Source: DASUPK01 sp963695675
GTDB taxonomy: Bacteria; Actinomycetota; Thermoleophilia; Solirubrobacterales; 70-9
Assembly: GCA_963695675.1 (NCBI GenBank)
Contig: CAVOGY010000005.1
Coordinates: 859,907-923,906, forward strand
Length of the DNA: 64,000 nucleotides
Reading direction: 5' to 3'
The notes below the pieces were generated by a model. The model was given only the letters and a program-made list of their open reading frames with translations. It was not told where the DNA came from and made no database searches. This document shows positions 42,901 to 51,438 of the stretch, in pieces (the stretch's first letter is position 1; the number at the start of each line of letters is the position of its first letter). The position numbers and the translations under genes were made by a program.

Positions 42901-43191
42901 CTCGAGCTCCACAGGCAGGCCGTGGCAGTCCCAGCCGGCCTTGCGGGGCACCAGATGGCCGGTCATGGTCCGGAAGCGGGGATAGATGTCCTTGAAGACG
43001 CGGGCGAGGACGTGGTGCGAGCCGGGGCGGCCGTTCGCGGTCGGCGGTCCCTCGTAAAAGCCCCAGAGGGGATCTGACTCGCGGTTGGCGAGTGAGCGAT
43101 GAAAGACGTTGCGCTCGCGCCAGCGCTCGAGGATCCGCTCCTCGAGCTCGGGGAAGGACTGCTTCGGGTCAACAGGCCGGAATCTCGCCAT
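39976..43191 (-). CDS. ileS: Isoleucyl-tRNA synthetase
   Basis: 1071 residues, charging tRNA-Ile. GPPTANGRPGSHHVLARVFKD is the HIGH-type site, written GSHH. The editing domain follows (TTTPWTLITNAAVA, then DEGTGLVHTAIAFGEDD). KMSKSRGNVVEPWDVID is the second signature. The C-terminal anticodon-binding and junction domains are complete. The length and the W-rich GWFYTLLAEAVLLF region fit the longer ileS2-like (eukaryotic/actinobacterial) class, which tends to resist mupirocin; this is inferred from class only. A T-box leader is not visible in the 54-base gap upstream. Confidence 0.96.
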   Translation of the reverse strand: MARFRPVDPKQSFPELEERILERWRERNVFHRSLANRESDPLWGFYEGPPTANGRPGSHHVLARVFKDIYPRFRTMTGHLVPRKAGWDCHGLPVELEVERELGITSKEEIEDYGIAEFNDRCRESVFRYVEEWNRLTERIGFWLDLDDPYVTMTNEYIESVWWALRRIWDDGLLYEDYKVVPYCPRDGTALSSHEVALGYHDVEDPSVYVKLPIRQPAPSDAIPESPLEPGDQLLVWTTTPWTLITNAAVAAGPEIEYVRARLGDEVFVLARDRVEHALGEGAEVLAHFPGEALAGTSYEPPFDYITDYGPRGHTVLLADFVSTDEGTGLVHTAIAFGEDDFRLGEQYGIKLQNPVDDRGRFDERITDFAGRFVKEADQDIIKALEGKGKLLRAETYLHAYPHCWRCDTPLLYYAKSSWYVKTTEVRDRLLAANEEIGWHPEHIKHGRFGKWLEGNVDWALSRDRYWGTPLPIWECDAEDCEERFCAGSIADIRERAGEIPDDLHRPYIDEVSWACEREGCDGTMRRVLSVIDAWFDSGSMPWAQFHYPFENEELFAERFPADFICEAIDQTRGWFYTLLAEAVLLFDTSSYRNVVCLGLILDPEGQKMSKSRGNVVEPWDVIDRHGADAFRWYYFASQQPWTGYRFSVETVGEAVRQFLLTLWNTYSFWVTYANASGVETGELPYLPRWTGGGSEDATELDRWAVSRLQRTIAEVREHMEGFDCTTAARAIADYTEELSNWYVRLNRRRFWDGDLAALETLRFCLGETAKMLAPFTPFIADEIYANLLFGEETALEQPVAEWTSEHPDSIHLCDFPEVDEALIEGQLEEGMDAVRRTIELGRAARAQAKVKLRQPLRRAVVVASETERAAIERLADVVASELNVKELDFVRSEAELVSYRVRPNYRSLGPRFGRKMPQVAAAVEALDAGGVAEQLEVGAEVGIAIDGKEHTLSADDINLVMEPLEGYQVEAEAGHAVALELDLDDELRREGLAREVVRAVQEARKQAGLDVSDRIALELGGDDELLAAAREHETYIAGETLATSVDYGADGAGEKATIEGRELRIAVSKA

Positions 43192-43245
43192 GAGCGGCGG
43201 ATTCTGGCAGCCGTGAGCAGCCGGGCCCGAGCCGGCTGTTGGGGA

Positions 43246-43668
43246 TCAGTCGGGCAGCGTGAGGGATCCGTCGTCCTCGATCGTCCAGCGCGGGTTGTGC
43301 GCCACCTCCCAGGGGTGTCCGTCAGGGTCGATGAAGATTCCCGAATGTCCGCCCCAGAAGGTCTTGCCCGGCTCTCGCCCGATCGTGGCGCCGGCGGCGC
43401 GAGCCTCCTCGATCACCCGGTCGACCTCCTCCGGCGAGCGGGTGTTATAGGCGAAGGTCACGCCACCCCAACCTCCGGCGTCGCTGACCGCGCTGTCCTC
43501 CGCCAGCTTCGCCCGGTCCCAGAGGGCGAGGGCCATGCCGCCTGACTGGAAGAAGACCACGTCATCCCCCTCCTCGGCCCCGCTGCGCCAGCCGAGCGCC
43601 TCGTAGAAGTTGCGGGCGCGGTCGAGGTCGGAGACCCCTAGCGTGACGAGGCTGAGGCGCTGATCCAT
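43246..43668 (-). CDS. VOC-family (glyoxalase/bleomycin-resistance-like) protein
   Basis: 140 residues with two beta-alpha-beta-beta-beta modules: LSLVTLGVSDLDRARNFYEALGW and then VTFAYNTRSPEEVDRVIEEARAAGA with HSGIFIDPDGHPWEVAHNP. The FIDPDGHPWE segment carries the usual Glu ligand. Substrate unknown. It is divergent from the AraC-type regulator with 90 bases between, a common regulator-target arrangement. Confidence 0.87.
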   Translation of the reverse strand: MDQRLSLVTLGVSDLDRARNFYEALGWRSGAEEGDDVVFFQSGGMALALWDRAKLAEDSAVSDAGGWGGVTFAYNTRSPEEVDRVIEEARAAGATIGREPGKTFWGGHSGIFIDPDGHPWEVAHNPRWTIEDDGSLTLPD

Positions 43669-43758
43669 TTGAGCTCCCTTCAGGTTGGATTGAGCCCGAC
43701 GCTAGCGGGCAATCACATCGCTGCCTTGAACATTTCGGACGTTCAGTAGGTTCCGAGC

Positions 43759-44496
43759 GTGAGCGCCTATAGCGAGTTCGCTCCATCCCGCGACCTGCAT
43801 CCGCTGGTCGCCTGTCGATGGATGCGGGTCGTGCCGGAAGGCTCGCCGTCCAGCTCGACGCTGATCCTGCCCGATGGCTGTATGGACCTGCTCTGGCGGG
43901 ACGGCGAGGTGGTTCTCGCGGGACCCGATCGGAGGGCCAGACCGACCCCGATCAGCCCAGGCCAGGTGATTCGCGGTGTGCGGCTCAGGCCTGGCGTGGC
44001 TGGCGCCCTGATTGGGATGCCGGCAAGTGAGGTCCTCGACGGCCACTTTCCCCTACAGGACGTGCTTGGGACCACGGGCACGGAGCTACGCGAGCGGCTC
44101 GGCGAGAGCGGAGACGACGCTGCGTTCGAGCTCCTCGAAGGGCTGGTCAGCTCCCGGTTGCGGGACCGAGGACCAGACCCTCTGGTCCTCGCGGCCACCC
44201 GCCGGCTCGGCTTTCCCGGCAGTCGAGTTGAGTGGCTCGCAGACGCGCTCGGTATCAGCGATCGCCAGCTCAGGCGCCGCTTCCACCGGTTCGTCGGATA
44301 CGGGCCGAAGACGCTCGACAGGATCCTGCGCTTCCGGCGATTGGTCTCACAGTCACCCGCGATCAGGAGTGGGGATGGTGATCTCGCGCGGCTCGCCGCC
44401 GAGCTCGGCTATGCGGACCAGGCGCACATGACCCGGGACTGCGTCGCCCTCTCGGGCCTCACCCCCGGCCGGCTGGCCGCCACCTGGGCGACCTGA
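43759..44496 (+). CDS. AraC-family transcriptional regulator
   Basis: 245 residues from GTG 43759. The N-terminal ~110 (FAPSRDLHPLVACRWMRVV, LPDGCMDLLWRDGEVVLAGPD) match the DUF6597-type sensor found in this group. The C-terminal HTH_18 domain is WLADALGISDRQLRRRFHRFVGYGPKTLDRILRFRRL and then LARLAAELGYADQAHMTRDCVALSGLTPGRL. It probably regulates the divergent VOC gene. GAAC-N9-GTTC at about 43727-43743 in the gap could be its site. Confidence 0.9.
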   Translation: MSAYSEFAPSRDLHPLVACRWMRVVPEGSPSSSTLILPDGCMDLLWRDGEVVLAGPDRRARPTPISPGQVIRGVRLRPGVAGALIGMPASEVLDGHFPLQDVLGTTGTELRERLGESGDDAAFELLEGLVSSRLRDRGPDPLVLAATRRLGFPGSRVEWLADALGISDRQLRRRFHRFVGYGPKTLDRILRFRRLVSQSPAIRSGDGDLARLAAELGYADQAHMTRDCVALSGLTPGRLAATWAT

Positions 44497-44510
44497 GATC
44501 TTCGTCGAGG

Positions 44511-44543
44511 AGGGTTTAGGACTCGTCCAGAAGGGTTTAGGAC
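44511..44543 (+). repeat. 12-bp direct repeat upstream of the DUF6458 gene
   Basis: AGGGTTTAGGAC at 44511-44522 and 44532-44543, exactly 21 bases apart. It lies 15 bases after the AraC stop and 26 bases before the DUF6458 start. Two-turn spacing on one face of the helix suggests an activator site or duplicated promoter elements; the factor is unknown. Confidence 0.55.
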
Positions 44544-44568
44544 CCGCGCTGGCGAGCAGCATGCAGAT

Positions 44569-44790
44569 ATGACGATCGGCTCTTCTCTGTTCCTCATCGC
44601 GGTCGGCGCCATCCTGCGCTATGCGGTCAAGGACAACTGGCAGGCAGTGGACATCCCAACCGTCGGCCTGATCCTGATGATCGTCGGCGCGGTGGGATTG
44701 GTCCTTGGTCTCTACCTGACCTTCGTTCGAGGCAGGCCGGACCCGACGCTCGACGACTCCGCCAAACCTCGCCGCCGCACGGGCTACTAG
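44569..44790 (+). CDS. Small membrane protein, DUF6458-like
   Basis: 73 residues with two hydrophobic helices (GSSLFLIAVGAILRYAV and VGLILMIVGAVGLVLGLYLTF), joined by KDNWQAVDIPT, and a charged C-terminal tail. The helix-loop-helix pattern with AVxD at the turn is the usual DUF6458 form in actinobacteria. Function unknown. A 12-bp direct repeat at 21-base spacing lies just upstream, so it seems to have its own regulated promoter. It is convergent with the MarR gene, four bases apart. Confidence 0.78.
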   Translation: MTIGSSLFLIAVGAILRYAVKDNWQAVDIPTVGLILMIVGAVGLVLGLYLTFVRGRPDPTLDDSAKPRRRTGY

Positions 44791-44794
44791 CCCG

Positions 44795-45247
44795 CTACGC
44801 CGCGCGGTCGAGCTTGCGGCAGAGGTCTGCGAGCTGCCGCTTCTCGGTCTCGTCGAGTACGCCGAACGCCTCCCGGACGCGCTCCGCGTGCGCCGGGAAC
44901 GCGTGCGTGACGAGGTTGTAGCCCGCCTGGGTGAGGGCCACGGCGACCGCCCTGCGGTCGCTCTCCAACCTGCTGCGATTGACGAAGCCGCGGTTCTCGA
45001 GGGTGTCCAGCACCTCGGTCGCGGTCGCCTTCGAGGCCCCGAGACGGCGGCGCATCGTCCGCAGCTCGAGGCGCCCCCCGGCGCTGGTCAGCAGGACGAG
45101 CATGGTGAAGCCGGTCGCGGAGACGCCGATCCTCTCGAGGTCCGCCGCCAAGCGGCGCGTCAGGTTCGCCTCGGCCCGCACCAACGCCTCGAGGGCCCGA
45201 TGGGCGAGCGGATCGATGGGGCGAAGGGGCGTCGCCTCGTCGGTCAC
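44795..45247 (-). CDS. MarR-family transcriptional regulator
   Basis: 150 residues. A dimerising helix (DPLAHRALEALVRAEANLTRRLAADLERIG) precedes the winged helix ELRTMRRRLGASKATATEVLDTLENRGFVNRSRLESDRRAVAVALTQAGY, with the conserved Asp-Arg-Arg wing. The closing helix is ETEKRQLADLCRKLD. No obvious target lies beside it except the lipoprotein gene divergent at 45287, 39 bases away, so control of that gene or autoregulation are the simplest options. Confidence 0.9.
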   Translation of the reverse strand: MTDEATPLRPIDPLAHRALEALVRAEANLTRRLAADLERIGVSATGFTMLVLLTSAGGRLELRTMRRRLGASKATATEVLDTLENRGFVNRSRLESDRRAVAVALTQAGYNLVTHAFPAHAERVREAFGVLDETEKRQLADLCRKLDRAA

Positions 45248-45286
45248 GGATGATCAAGTTATGGGCCGCGGCGGACGTACGATCAC

Positions 45287-45757
45287 ATGATGCGCCAGCC
45301 CATCGCCCTCACGGTGGTGGCCGCAGCCATCCTCCTGATCGGCGGCTGCGGCAACAAGCAGAACGACGAGGCCCCCGCGGCCTGCCTGGCCGGCAACCAG
45401 GCGTATCTGCGGTCGCTCGAGCGCGCTCCGGCGCCGGTTCGGCTGGCCGGGACCACACCCATCTCCGACTGCCTCGTCCCGGAGCAGGATGCGGGCCAGC
45501 TCGCCAGCATCGGGCAGGAGATGATCGTCGCGGCGACCAAGCTCAACGCCGAGGCCCGGCGTGACCCGGCGGGCCCGGCTCCGCTCGAGCTCGGCTACCT
45601 GCTCGGCGCGGTCAGCAAGGGAGCCGATCCCATTCACACCGACCTCGTCCGTCGGCTCAACTCCGCCGCTCGCTTCAGCCAGACCGGCGGGACACTGCCG
45701 GCGAGCTTCGAGCGCGCCTTCGGACGGGGCTATGCCGCCGGCCGCCAATCCGGGTAG
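45287..45757 (+). CDS. Predicted lipoprotein of unknown function
   Basis: 156 residues. MMRQPIALTVVAAAILLIGGCGNKQ is a signal peptide with lipobox LIGG-C, giving a lipid-modified Cys20 or nearby. The mature part is short and mostly helical (ACLAGNQAYLRSLERAPAPVRLAG, SIGQEMIVAATKLNAEA, GYLLGAVSKGADPIHTDLVRRLNSAARF). I do not recognise a family. It starts 14 bases before fumC and may share its transcript. It would sit on the outer face of the cytoplasmic membrane. Confidence 0.72.
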   Translation: MMRQPIALTVVAAAILLIGGCGNKQNDEAPAACLAGNQAYLRSLERAPAPVRLAGTTPISDCLVPEQDAGQLASIGQEMIVAATKLNAEARRDPAGPAPLELGYLLGAVSKGADPIHTDLVRRLNSAARFSQTGGTLPASFERAFGRGYAAGRQSG

Positions 45758-45770
45758 ATAGCCTGAGTGG

Positions 45771-47090
45771 ATGGCGACTCGAACCGAACTGTGGGGTGAT
45801 GAGACGTCCAAGGCCGTCAAGAACTTCCAGATCTCGGGCCAGCCGATCCCCGCTCCAGTCATCCACTGGCTGGGCAGGCTGAAGGCGGCTGCGGCGCGAA
45901 CGAACGCCGAGCTGGGCAAGCTCGACGCCGACCTCGCCGAGCGGATTGCGAAGGCGGGCGACGAGGTCGCCAATGGCGAACACGACGACCAGTTTCCGAT
46001 CGACGTGTTCCAGACCGGCTCAGGGACCTCCTCGAACATGAATGCGAACGAGGTGATGGCGGAGCTCGCAGGCGACGAGGCTCACCCCAACGATCACGTC
46101 AACATGGGGCAGTCCTCCAACGACGTCTTCCCCTCGGCCGTGCACCTCGCCGCCCTGGGCGAGGTCCACTCCGACCTGCTCCCCGCCCTCGACGAGCTGC
46201 GCGCCGCGCTGGAGCGCAAGGCCGACGAGTTCGCCGACGTCGTCAAGGCGGGGCGCACGCACCTGATGGACGCGGTCCCGGTCACCCTCGGCCAGGAGTT
46301 CTCCGGATACGCCGCGCAGATCCGCCTTGGAGCGGAGCGGGTTCGCGCCACGCTTGGCCGGGTGGGACAGATCCCGCTCGGCGGCACCGCCACCGGCACG
46401 GGGCTCAACACCCATCCTGAGTTCGCCGCGAGGGTCCGCGAGAAGCTCAGCGCCGAGACCGGGCTCGACGTCTCCGAGCCCGCCGACCCGTTCGAGGCGC
46501 AGGGCAACCGCGACGCGCTGGTGGAGCTCTCGGGCGCCCTCAAGACAGTGGCCGTCTCGCTGCTCAAGATCGCCAACGATCTCGCCCTGATGGGCTCAGG
46601 CCCCAGGGCCGGCCTCGCCGAGATCATGCTGCCCGAGCTGCAGAAGGGCTCCTCGATCATGCCCGGAAAGGTCAACCCGGTGGTGGCGGAGGTCGTGATC
46701 CAGGTGGCCGACCAGGTGGTCGGCAATGACACCGCAATCACGATGGCGGGGAGCCAGGGGCAGTTCGAGCTCAACGTGCGGGTGCCGCTGATCGCCCGCA
46801 ACCTGCTCGACTCGATCAAACTGCTGGCCGCCGCCGTGCGCACGCTCGACGAGAAGTGCGTCAGCGGAATCGAGCCGAACGAGGAGATGCTGGAGCGTCA
46901 CGCCGAGGCGACGCTGGCGACCGCCACGGCGCTCAATCCCCACATCGGCTACGACCGCGCCACAGAGATCGTCAAGGAGGCCAATGCCTCCGGCCGGCCG
47001 CTGCGCGAGGTGGCGCGGGAAATGGGAGTCGACGAGGAGATCCTCGAACAGGCGCTCGACCATCGCAAGATGGCGCGCCCGCACGACTGA
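45771..47090 (+). CDS. fumC: Class II fumarate hydratase
   Basis: 439 residues, TCA-cycle hydration of fumarate to malate by an Fe-S-independent tetramer. The N-terminal TELWGDETSKAVKNFQISGQPIP is typical. Active-site segments are QTGSGTSSNMNANEV, MGQSSNDVFPSAVH and the signature GSSIMPGKVNPVVAE. The aspartase alternative is less likely given the fumarase-type GSGTSSNMNANEV with the KNFQISG start, but the two are similar. The C-terminal domain closes at the ATG-proximal gene at 47.1 kb. Confidence 0.92.
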   Translation: MATRTELWGDETSKAVKNFQISGQPIPAPVIHWLGRLKAAAARTNAELGKLDADLAERIAKAGDEVANGEHDDQFPIDVFQTGSGTSSNMNANEVMAELAGDEAHPNDHVNMGQSSNDVFPSAVHLAALGEVHSDLLPALDELRAALERKADEFADVVKAGRTHLMDAVPVTLGQEFSGYAAQIRLGAERVRATLGRVGQIPLGGTATGTGLNTHPEFAARVREKLSAETGLDVSEPADPFEAQGNRDALVELSGALKTVAVSLLKIANDLALMGSGPRAGLAEIMLPELQKGSSIMPGKVNPVVAEVVIQVADQVVGNDTAITMAGSQGQFELNVRVPLIARNLLDSIKLLAAAVRTLDEKCVSGIEPNEEMLERHAEATLATATALNPHIGYDRATEIVKEANASGRPLREVAREMGVDEEILEQALDHRKMARPHD

Positions 47091-47100
47091 GCGCTCACAC

Positions 47101-48726
47101 TTGGGAATCGTGTCCGGGCGCGCCGGCTCACAGCAGGTGCGGATCGCAGCGTCCGTCGCCGTCGCGCTCGCCCTCGGGTTCTGGCTGTTGATCGTCGTCC
47201 GGCAGGTCGCCGACGGCGGCTTCTACTCGGACGACTGGGCGATCCAGTGGGAGTGGCACACCTACGGGTTCTCCGAGGCGGTCTCGCGGCAGTTCGACAT
47301 CCTCGGGGCCAAGCCGCTCCTCGGCATCCTGCTGATCGGCTCATACGAGGTGCTCGGCACGGATCCCGCCCGCCATCACCTGATCGCGGCGTTGCTCACC
47401 CTCGGCTGTACGGTCGGCTTCTACTTCGTGATCCGCGGGCTTCGCTTCCCGCCCGAGGACGCGATTCCGATCACGCTGCTGGCGCTGCTCTTCCCCTGGG
47501 CCTCCTCGGTCAGGCTGTGGCCCACCGGCTCCCTCAACAACTTCGCCGTCCTGCTGCTGTTCGCGGGTTTTCTGATTGCCCTGCGCGGCCTGCGGGTCGA
47601 GGGCCCGCGGGGCGTGTTGATCCACGTCGCGGCGACGGCCTGCTACGTGGCGAGCATCCTCACCTACGAGGTCACCACCGCCGTCGCGCTGTTCGCCTGG
47701 ACCGCATACGCCTGGCTCGGCGGGTGGCGCGCCGCGCTACCTCGAATGGCGCTCGACGTCCCGGCGGTCGCCGCGGCGGCGATCTACACGGAGCAGAACA
47801 CCAACAAGCACGTTGCGAGCCTCGCGGAGCAGCTTCGCCACATACCCGACATCGCTCGTGAGGGTGGCGATCTGATCGCGGGCACGTTGCTGCCGGTCTC
47901 GATCCCGGCGGAGATCTCCCCCGCCCTGACCGCGATCGTCCTGGGCGCCGCACTCGCCGTCCTCGTCCTCGCCGCGCTGCGCTCGCGCGCTCTTGCCTCG
48001 GCTGACGGGAGGCGTGCCGGGATCCGCTGGCCGATCGTCGCTGCAGCCGCGCTTGGGGCCCTCGCGCTCTGCTGGGCGGTCTACATCCCGCAGGCCTTCT
48101 ACACGCCCACCTTCCGGGGCCTCGAGGATCGCGTGAACATCCTCGCGCTCTATCCGGCAGCGGTGCTCGTCTGGGCGGTGCTGCGCTCGGCCGGCTCGCT
48201 CTTGGGGCGAAACGGCTACCGATGGGCCGTAGCCGGCGCGATCGCCGTGGCGATCGGCTACGGGATCCAGGATCTCTACCAGCAGGACAAGTGGCTGCGC
48301 TCCACCGAGCTCCAGCCAAAAGTTCTGTCGGCGGTAGAGCGGGCGCGTCCTCCCGACGGCGCCGTGGTCCTCGTCTTCGACTACCCGGCAGAGACCGCTC
48401 GCGGCGTCCCGGTGCTGAACGTCAACTACGACTTGTTTCCGGCGGCGCGGCTGGTGACCTCGAGCTCGATCGAGACTTATCCAGTGTTCGAGGGGTCGAG
48501 GGTGCGCTGCTCGCCGAAGGGCGTCGCGATCGACTGGCTGGCGACGCCCCTCTACGACAGGATCACGCTCGCCGAGCAGGGCACCGCGAAACTCCAGCCG
48601 TACTCCAATGTCGTCTTCGTCGACGTCGGAATGAGACGGCACGAGCTGATCCGCTCACGCGGGCAATGCGCCCGGGCTCTAGCGACGTACAGGCCGGGCC
48701 CTTGGTTGGATCGCTCCAGCGGCTGA
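47101..48726 (+). CDS. GT-C-like integral membrane protein
   Basis: About 541 residues from TTG 47101 (GTG 47110 is equally possible); the open frame back to 46984 lies inside fumC. Roughly ten membrane helices fill the first ~410 residues, followed by a soluble extracytoplasmic domain of ~130 residues. After helix 1 the loop FYSDDWAIQWEWH has the Asp-Asp motif seen in GT-C transferases of the PMT/ArnT kind. SVRLWPTGSLNNFAVLLLF and TYEVTTAVALFAWT are typical. It could use polyprenyl-phosphate sugars made by the Dpm synthase, which is inference. Confidence 0.65.
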   Translation: MGIVSGRAGSQQVRIAASVAVALALGFWLLIVVRQVADGGFYSDDWAIQWEWHTYGFSEAVSRQFDILGAKPLLGILLIGSYEVLGTDPARHHLIAALLTLGCTVGFYFVIRGLRFPPEDAIPITLLALLFPWASSVRLWPTGSLNNFAVLLLFAGFLIALRGLRVEGPRGVLIHVAATACYVASILTYEVTTAVALFAWTAYAWLGGWRAALPRMALDVPAVAAAAIYTEQNTNKHVASLAEQLRHIPDIAREGGDLIAGTLLPVSIPAEISPALTAIVLGAALAVLVLAALRSRALASADGRRAGIRWPIVAAAALGALALCWAVYIPQAFYTPTFRGLEDRVNILALYPAAVLVWAVLRSAGSLLGRNGYRWAVAGAIAVAIGYGIQDLYQQDKWLRSTELQPKVLSAVERARPPDGAVVLVFDYPAETARGVPVLNVNYDLFPAARLVTSSSIETYPVFEGSRVRCSPKGVAIDWLATPLYDRITLAEQGTAKLQPYSNVVFVDVGMRRHELIRSRGQCARALATYRPGPWLDRSSG

Positions 48727-48736
48727 GGTTTGGACG

Positions 48737-50182
48737 CTAGCCCTGGAAAGTGACCAGGCGCTCCTCGGTCAGCTCTCGGACCGCGTAGTCGGGGCCCTCG
48801 CGGGTGTTGCCCGAGTCCTTGACGCCGCCATAGGGCATCTGGTCGGTGCGGAAGGTGGGCACCTCGTTGATCAGCACGCCGCCGAACTCGAGCACCTCGC
48901 CGGCCTTCTTCGCCCTGCCCAGATCTCGGGTGAAGACCCCGGCCTGGAGCCCATAGCGTGAGTCGTTCGCCATCTCCAGCGCCTCGTCGAATGTCTTGAA
49001 GGTGTGGATCGTCGCCACGGGCCCGAAGATCTCGTCCTTCCAGGTGTGGCACTCGCGCGGGTCGTTCCTGATCACGGTCGGCGCGAGACAGCGATCCTCG
49101 TCGACCAGCTCGCCGCCGGTCAGGATCTCGCCGCCCGCAGACTCGGCCTCGTCGACCCATGACTTGACCCGATCTCGGTCGTCGCGCGAGATCAGCGGCC
49201 CGACGTCGGTGTTCTCGTCCATCGGGTCGCCGGTCACCAGGGACTCGACGTTGGCGACGAAGCGCTTGGTGAAGTCGTCGGCGACCGATTCATGAACCAG
49301 GATCCGCTGCACGGAGATGCAGCTCTGGCCGGCGTGGGAGAAGGCGTGGAGCTTGGCCTTGTCGGCGGCCTGCTCCCAGTCGCCGTCGTCGTTGACGATC
49401 AGCGGGGCGCTGGAGCCGAGTTCGAGGTTCGCCTTCTTGTGCGGGGCCTTGGAGCGGATACCCCAGCCGACGGGCGCGGAACCGGTGAACGTGATGGCAC
49501 GGATCTGGTCGCTCTCGACGATCGCATTGCCGACGTCGGACCCAGACCCGCAGACGACCTGCAGCCAGTTCGGGGGCAGCCCGGCGTCGTAGAAGACCTC
49601 CGCCAGCTTGATTGCCGAGATGGGGGTGTGCCCAGCGGGCTTGAGTACGACCGCGTTGCCGGCGGCGATCGCGGGACCGAGCTTGTGGGCCACCAGATTG
49701 AGGGGGAAGTTGAAGGGGCTGATCGCGCCGACCACGCCGTACGGGACTCGGATCACGATCCCGAGCTTGCCCTCCCCCGCGGCACCTGCCTCCATCGGCA
49801 CGGTGTGGCCGGTCAGGGTGCGGGCGGCGACGGCGGAGAACTGCATCGTCGAGACACAGCGCTGTGCCTCGACCCGCGCCGTCTTCACCGGCTTGCCGGC
49901 CTCGGCGGCGATCGTCATGGTGAGGTCGTCCTCGCGCTCGCGGACCAGCTCGGCCGCGCGGTCGAGCACGGCGGCGCGTGCGTGCGCCGGAAAGTCGCCC
50001 GCATCGAACGCACGCTGCGCGGCCTCAACGGCCTTCCCGACTAGCGCCGCATCCCCCTTCGGCACGCGACCGACCACGGTCCCGTCATAGGGGGCCTCCA
50101 CCTCCGACCACTCGCCGGTCTCGATCCATTCGCCGGCGACGTAGAGCTTGTGGTCGGTGGCCTGAATCGTCTCGGTCGCCAT
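48737..50182 (-). CDS. NAD(P)-dependent aldehyde dehydrogenase
   Basis: 481 residues. FNFPLNLVAHKLGPAIAAGNAVVLKPAGHTPISA is the cofactor region, TFTGSAPVGWGI and ELGSSAPLIVNDDGDWEQA hold the general-base Glu, and HAGQSCISVQRILVHE the catalytic Cys. EIFGPVATIHTF closes the core. The SAPVGW and GSS variations are those of the GapN/phenylacetaldehyde-type group, so the aldehyde is not determined. No metabolic neighbours give a pathway. It is divergent from the SpoIID gene. Confidence 0.9.
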   Translation of the reverse strand: MATETIQATDHKLYVAGEWIETGEWSEVEAPYDGTVVGRVPKGDAALVGKAVEAAQRAFDAGDFPAHARAAVLDRAAELVREREDDLTMTIAAEAGKPVKTARVEAQRCVSTMQFSAVAARTLTGHTVPMEAGAAGEGKLGIVIRVPYGVVGAISPFNFPLNLVAHKLGPAIAAGNAVVLKPAGHTPISAIKLAEVFYDAGLPPNWLQVVCGSGSDVGNAIVESDQIRAITFTGSAPVGWGIRSKAPHKKANLELGSSAPLIVNDDGDWEQAADKAKLHAFSHAGQSCISVQRILVHESVADDFTKRFVANVESLVTGDPMDENTDVGPLISRDDRDRVKSWVDEAESAGGEILTGGELVDEDRCLAPTVIRNDPRECHTWKDEIFGPVATIHTFKTFDEALEMANDSRYGLQAGVFTRDLGRAKKAGEVLEFGGVLINEVPTFRTDQMPYGGVKDSGNTREGPDYAVRELTEERLVTFQG

Positions 50183-50271
50183 CGTCTTCTCCTTGACTCT
50201 CCTTGAAATTCCCTACTCACAGCCTAGCCCGCCGCAACTTCCCGCCGAGAGGGCCGTTATTCCTTGGGACG

Positions 50272-51387
50272 ATGCTTCGGGGGCTGAGGACGATCGTGCT
50301 GGCGGCGGTGCTCTGCGGTCTCGCCCTCCCCGCGTCCGCCTCGGCCAAGGTCTGGATCGTCAAGGGCGCCGGCTTCGGCCACGGCGTGGGGATGAGCCAG
50401 TACGGCGCCTACGGCTACGCGAAGAATGGGTTCGGCTACCGCGACATCCTCGCCCACTACTACACCGGCACCACGGTCGGGGCCGTTACGGATCAGACGG
50501 TGCGGGTGCTGCTGCGAGACGACGCCCGCAGCGTCAACTTCCGCGGTGCCGGCTCGGCCTGCGGGGCGGCTCTCAAGCCGGGCAAGGGCTACGTCGCGAA
50601 GCAGAAGGGGTCCGGCGTGGTGGTGCGCTCCAAGAAGGGCAGGGTGATCGCGCGCTGCGGGCCGACGATGACCGCGGCCGGAGCCCCGACCGTGACCGTC
50701 GCCGGCAAGGGCACCTACCGTGGCTCCCTCGAGGTGCGGGGATCCTCGGGCGGCCTCGACGCGATCAACGTCGTGAACCTCGAGGACTACGTCAGGGGCG
50801 TGGTATCGAAGGAGTCCCCTGCGTCCTGGCCTCCCGAGGCACTCGAGGCCCAGGCGGTGGCCGCCCGCTCCTTCGCGCTCTCGACGGCAGCCCACGGCAG
50901 CAGCTTCGACGTCTTCGACGACACCCGCAGCCAGGCCTACGGCGGCGTCGGGGCGGAGACCGCCAAGACGGACCAGGCGGTGAGAGCCACACATCTGCAG
51001 GTCGTCCTCTACGGCGGCCGGGTCGCGCAGACCTTCTTCTTCTCGACCTCGGGAGGCCACACCGAGAACAACGAGTTCTCCTCGCTCGGCTTCGGCCAGC
51101 CGCCGATCCCGTACCTGCGGGGCGTGGACGACCCGTACGAGGCGGAGGCGGGCTCGCCCTACGAGCGCTGGAAGCGGAAGTTCTCGCTCGGCCGGATGAA
51201 CTCGGCCCTGCGGGGGCTCGGCCTGCGCGGCAAGCTCAGGAACATCGTCGTCACCCAGCGCGGAGTCTCGCCTCGGATCGTCCGCGCCAACCTGATCGGC
51301 ACGGGCGGCACCACCACCGTCGTGGGCCCGCAGCTGCGCGACGCCCTCGTGCTGCCGGATACCTGGGCGTTCTTCAAGAAGAAGTAG
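50272..51387 (+). CDS. SpoIID/LytB-domain secreted protein
   Basis: 371 residues from ATG 50272. MLRGLRTIVLAAVLCGLALPASASA is a signal peptide, so the protein is exported. Mature residues begin with KGAGFGHGVGMSQYGAYGYA and DILAHYYTGTTVG, and VVNLEDYVRGVVSKESPASWPPEALEAQAVAARSFAL follows later, the actinobacterial order of SpoIID motifs. SpoIID is a lytic transglycosylase acting on denuded glycan; here a role in peptidoglycan remodelling is likely. The catalytic Glu fits the E in VSKES. The host is probably not a spore former. Confidence 0.88.
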   Translation: MLRGLRTIVLAAVLCGLALPASASAKVWIVKGAGFGHGVGMSQYGAYGYAKNGFGYRDILAHYYTGTTVGAVTDQTVRVLLRDDARSVNFRGAGSACGAALKPGKGYVAKQKGSGVVVRSKKGRVIARCGPTMTAAGAPTVTVAGKGTYRGSLEVRGSSGGLDAINVVNLEDYVRGVVSKESPASWPPEALEAQAVAARSFALSTAAHGSSFDVFDDTRSQAYGGVGAETAKTDQAVRATHLQVVLYGGRVAQTFFFSTSGGHTENNEFSSLGFGQPPIPYLRGVDDPYEAEAGSPYERWKRKFSLGRMNSALRGLGLRGKLRNIVVTQRGVSPRIVRANLIGTGGTTTVVGPQLRDALVLPDTWAFFKKK

Positions 51388-51438
51388 TTGCCCCGAACCG
51401 CTTGGAAGCCGCTACCTCCGCTTTCGTAGTCTGAGGGC

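Noticed and set aside
43727..43743. SOS box near the AraC gene
   Set aside because: GAAC and GTTC are present but separated by nine bases instead of four, so it does not fit LexA.
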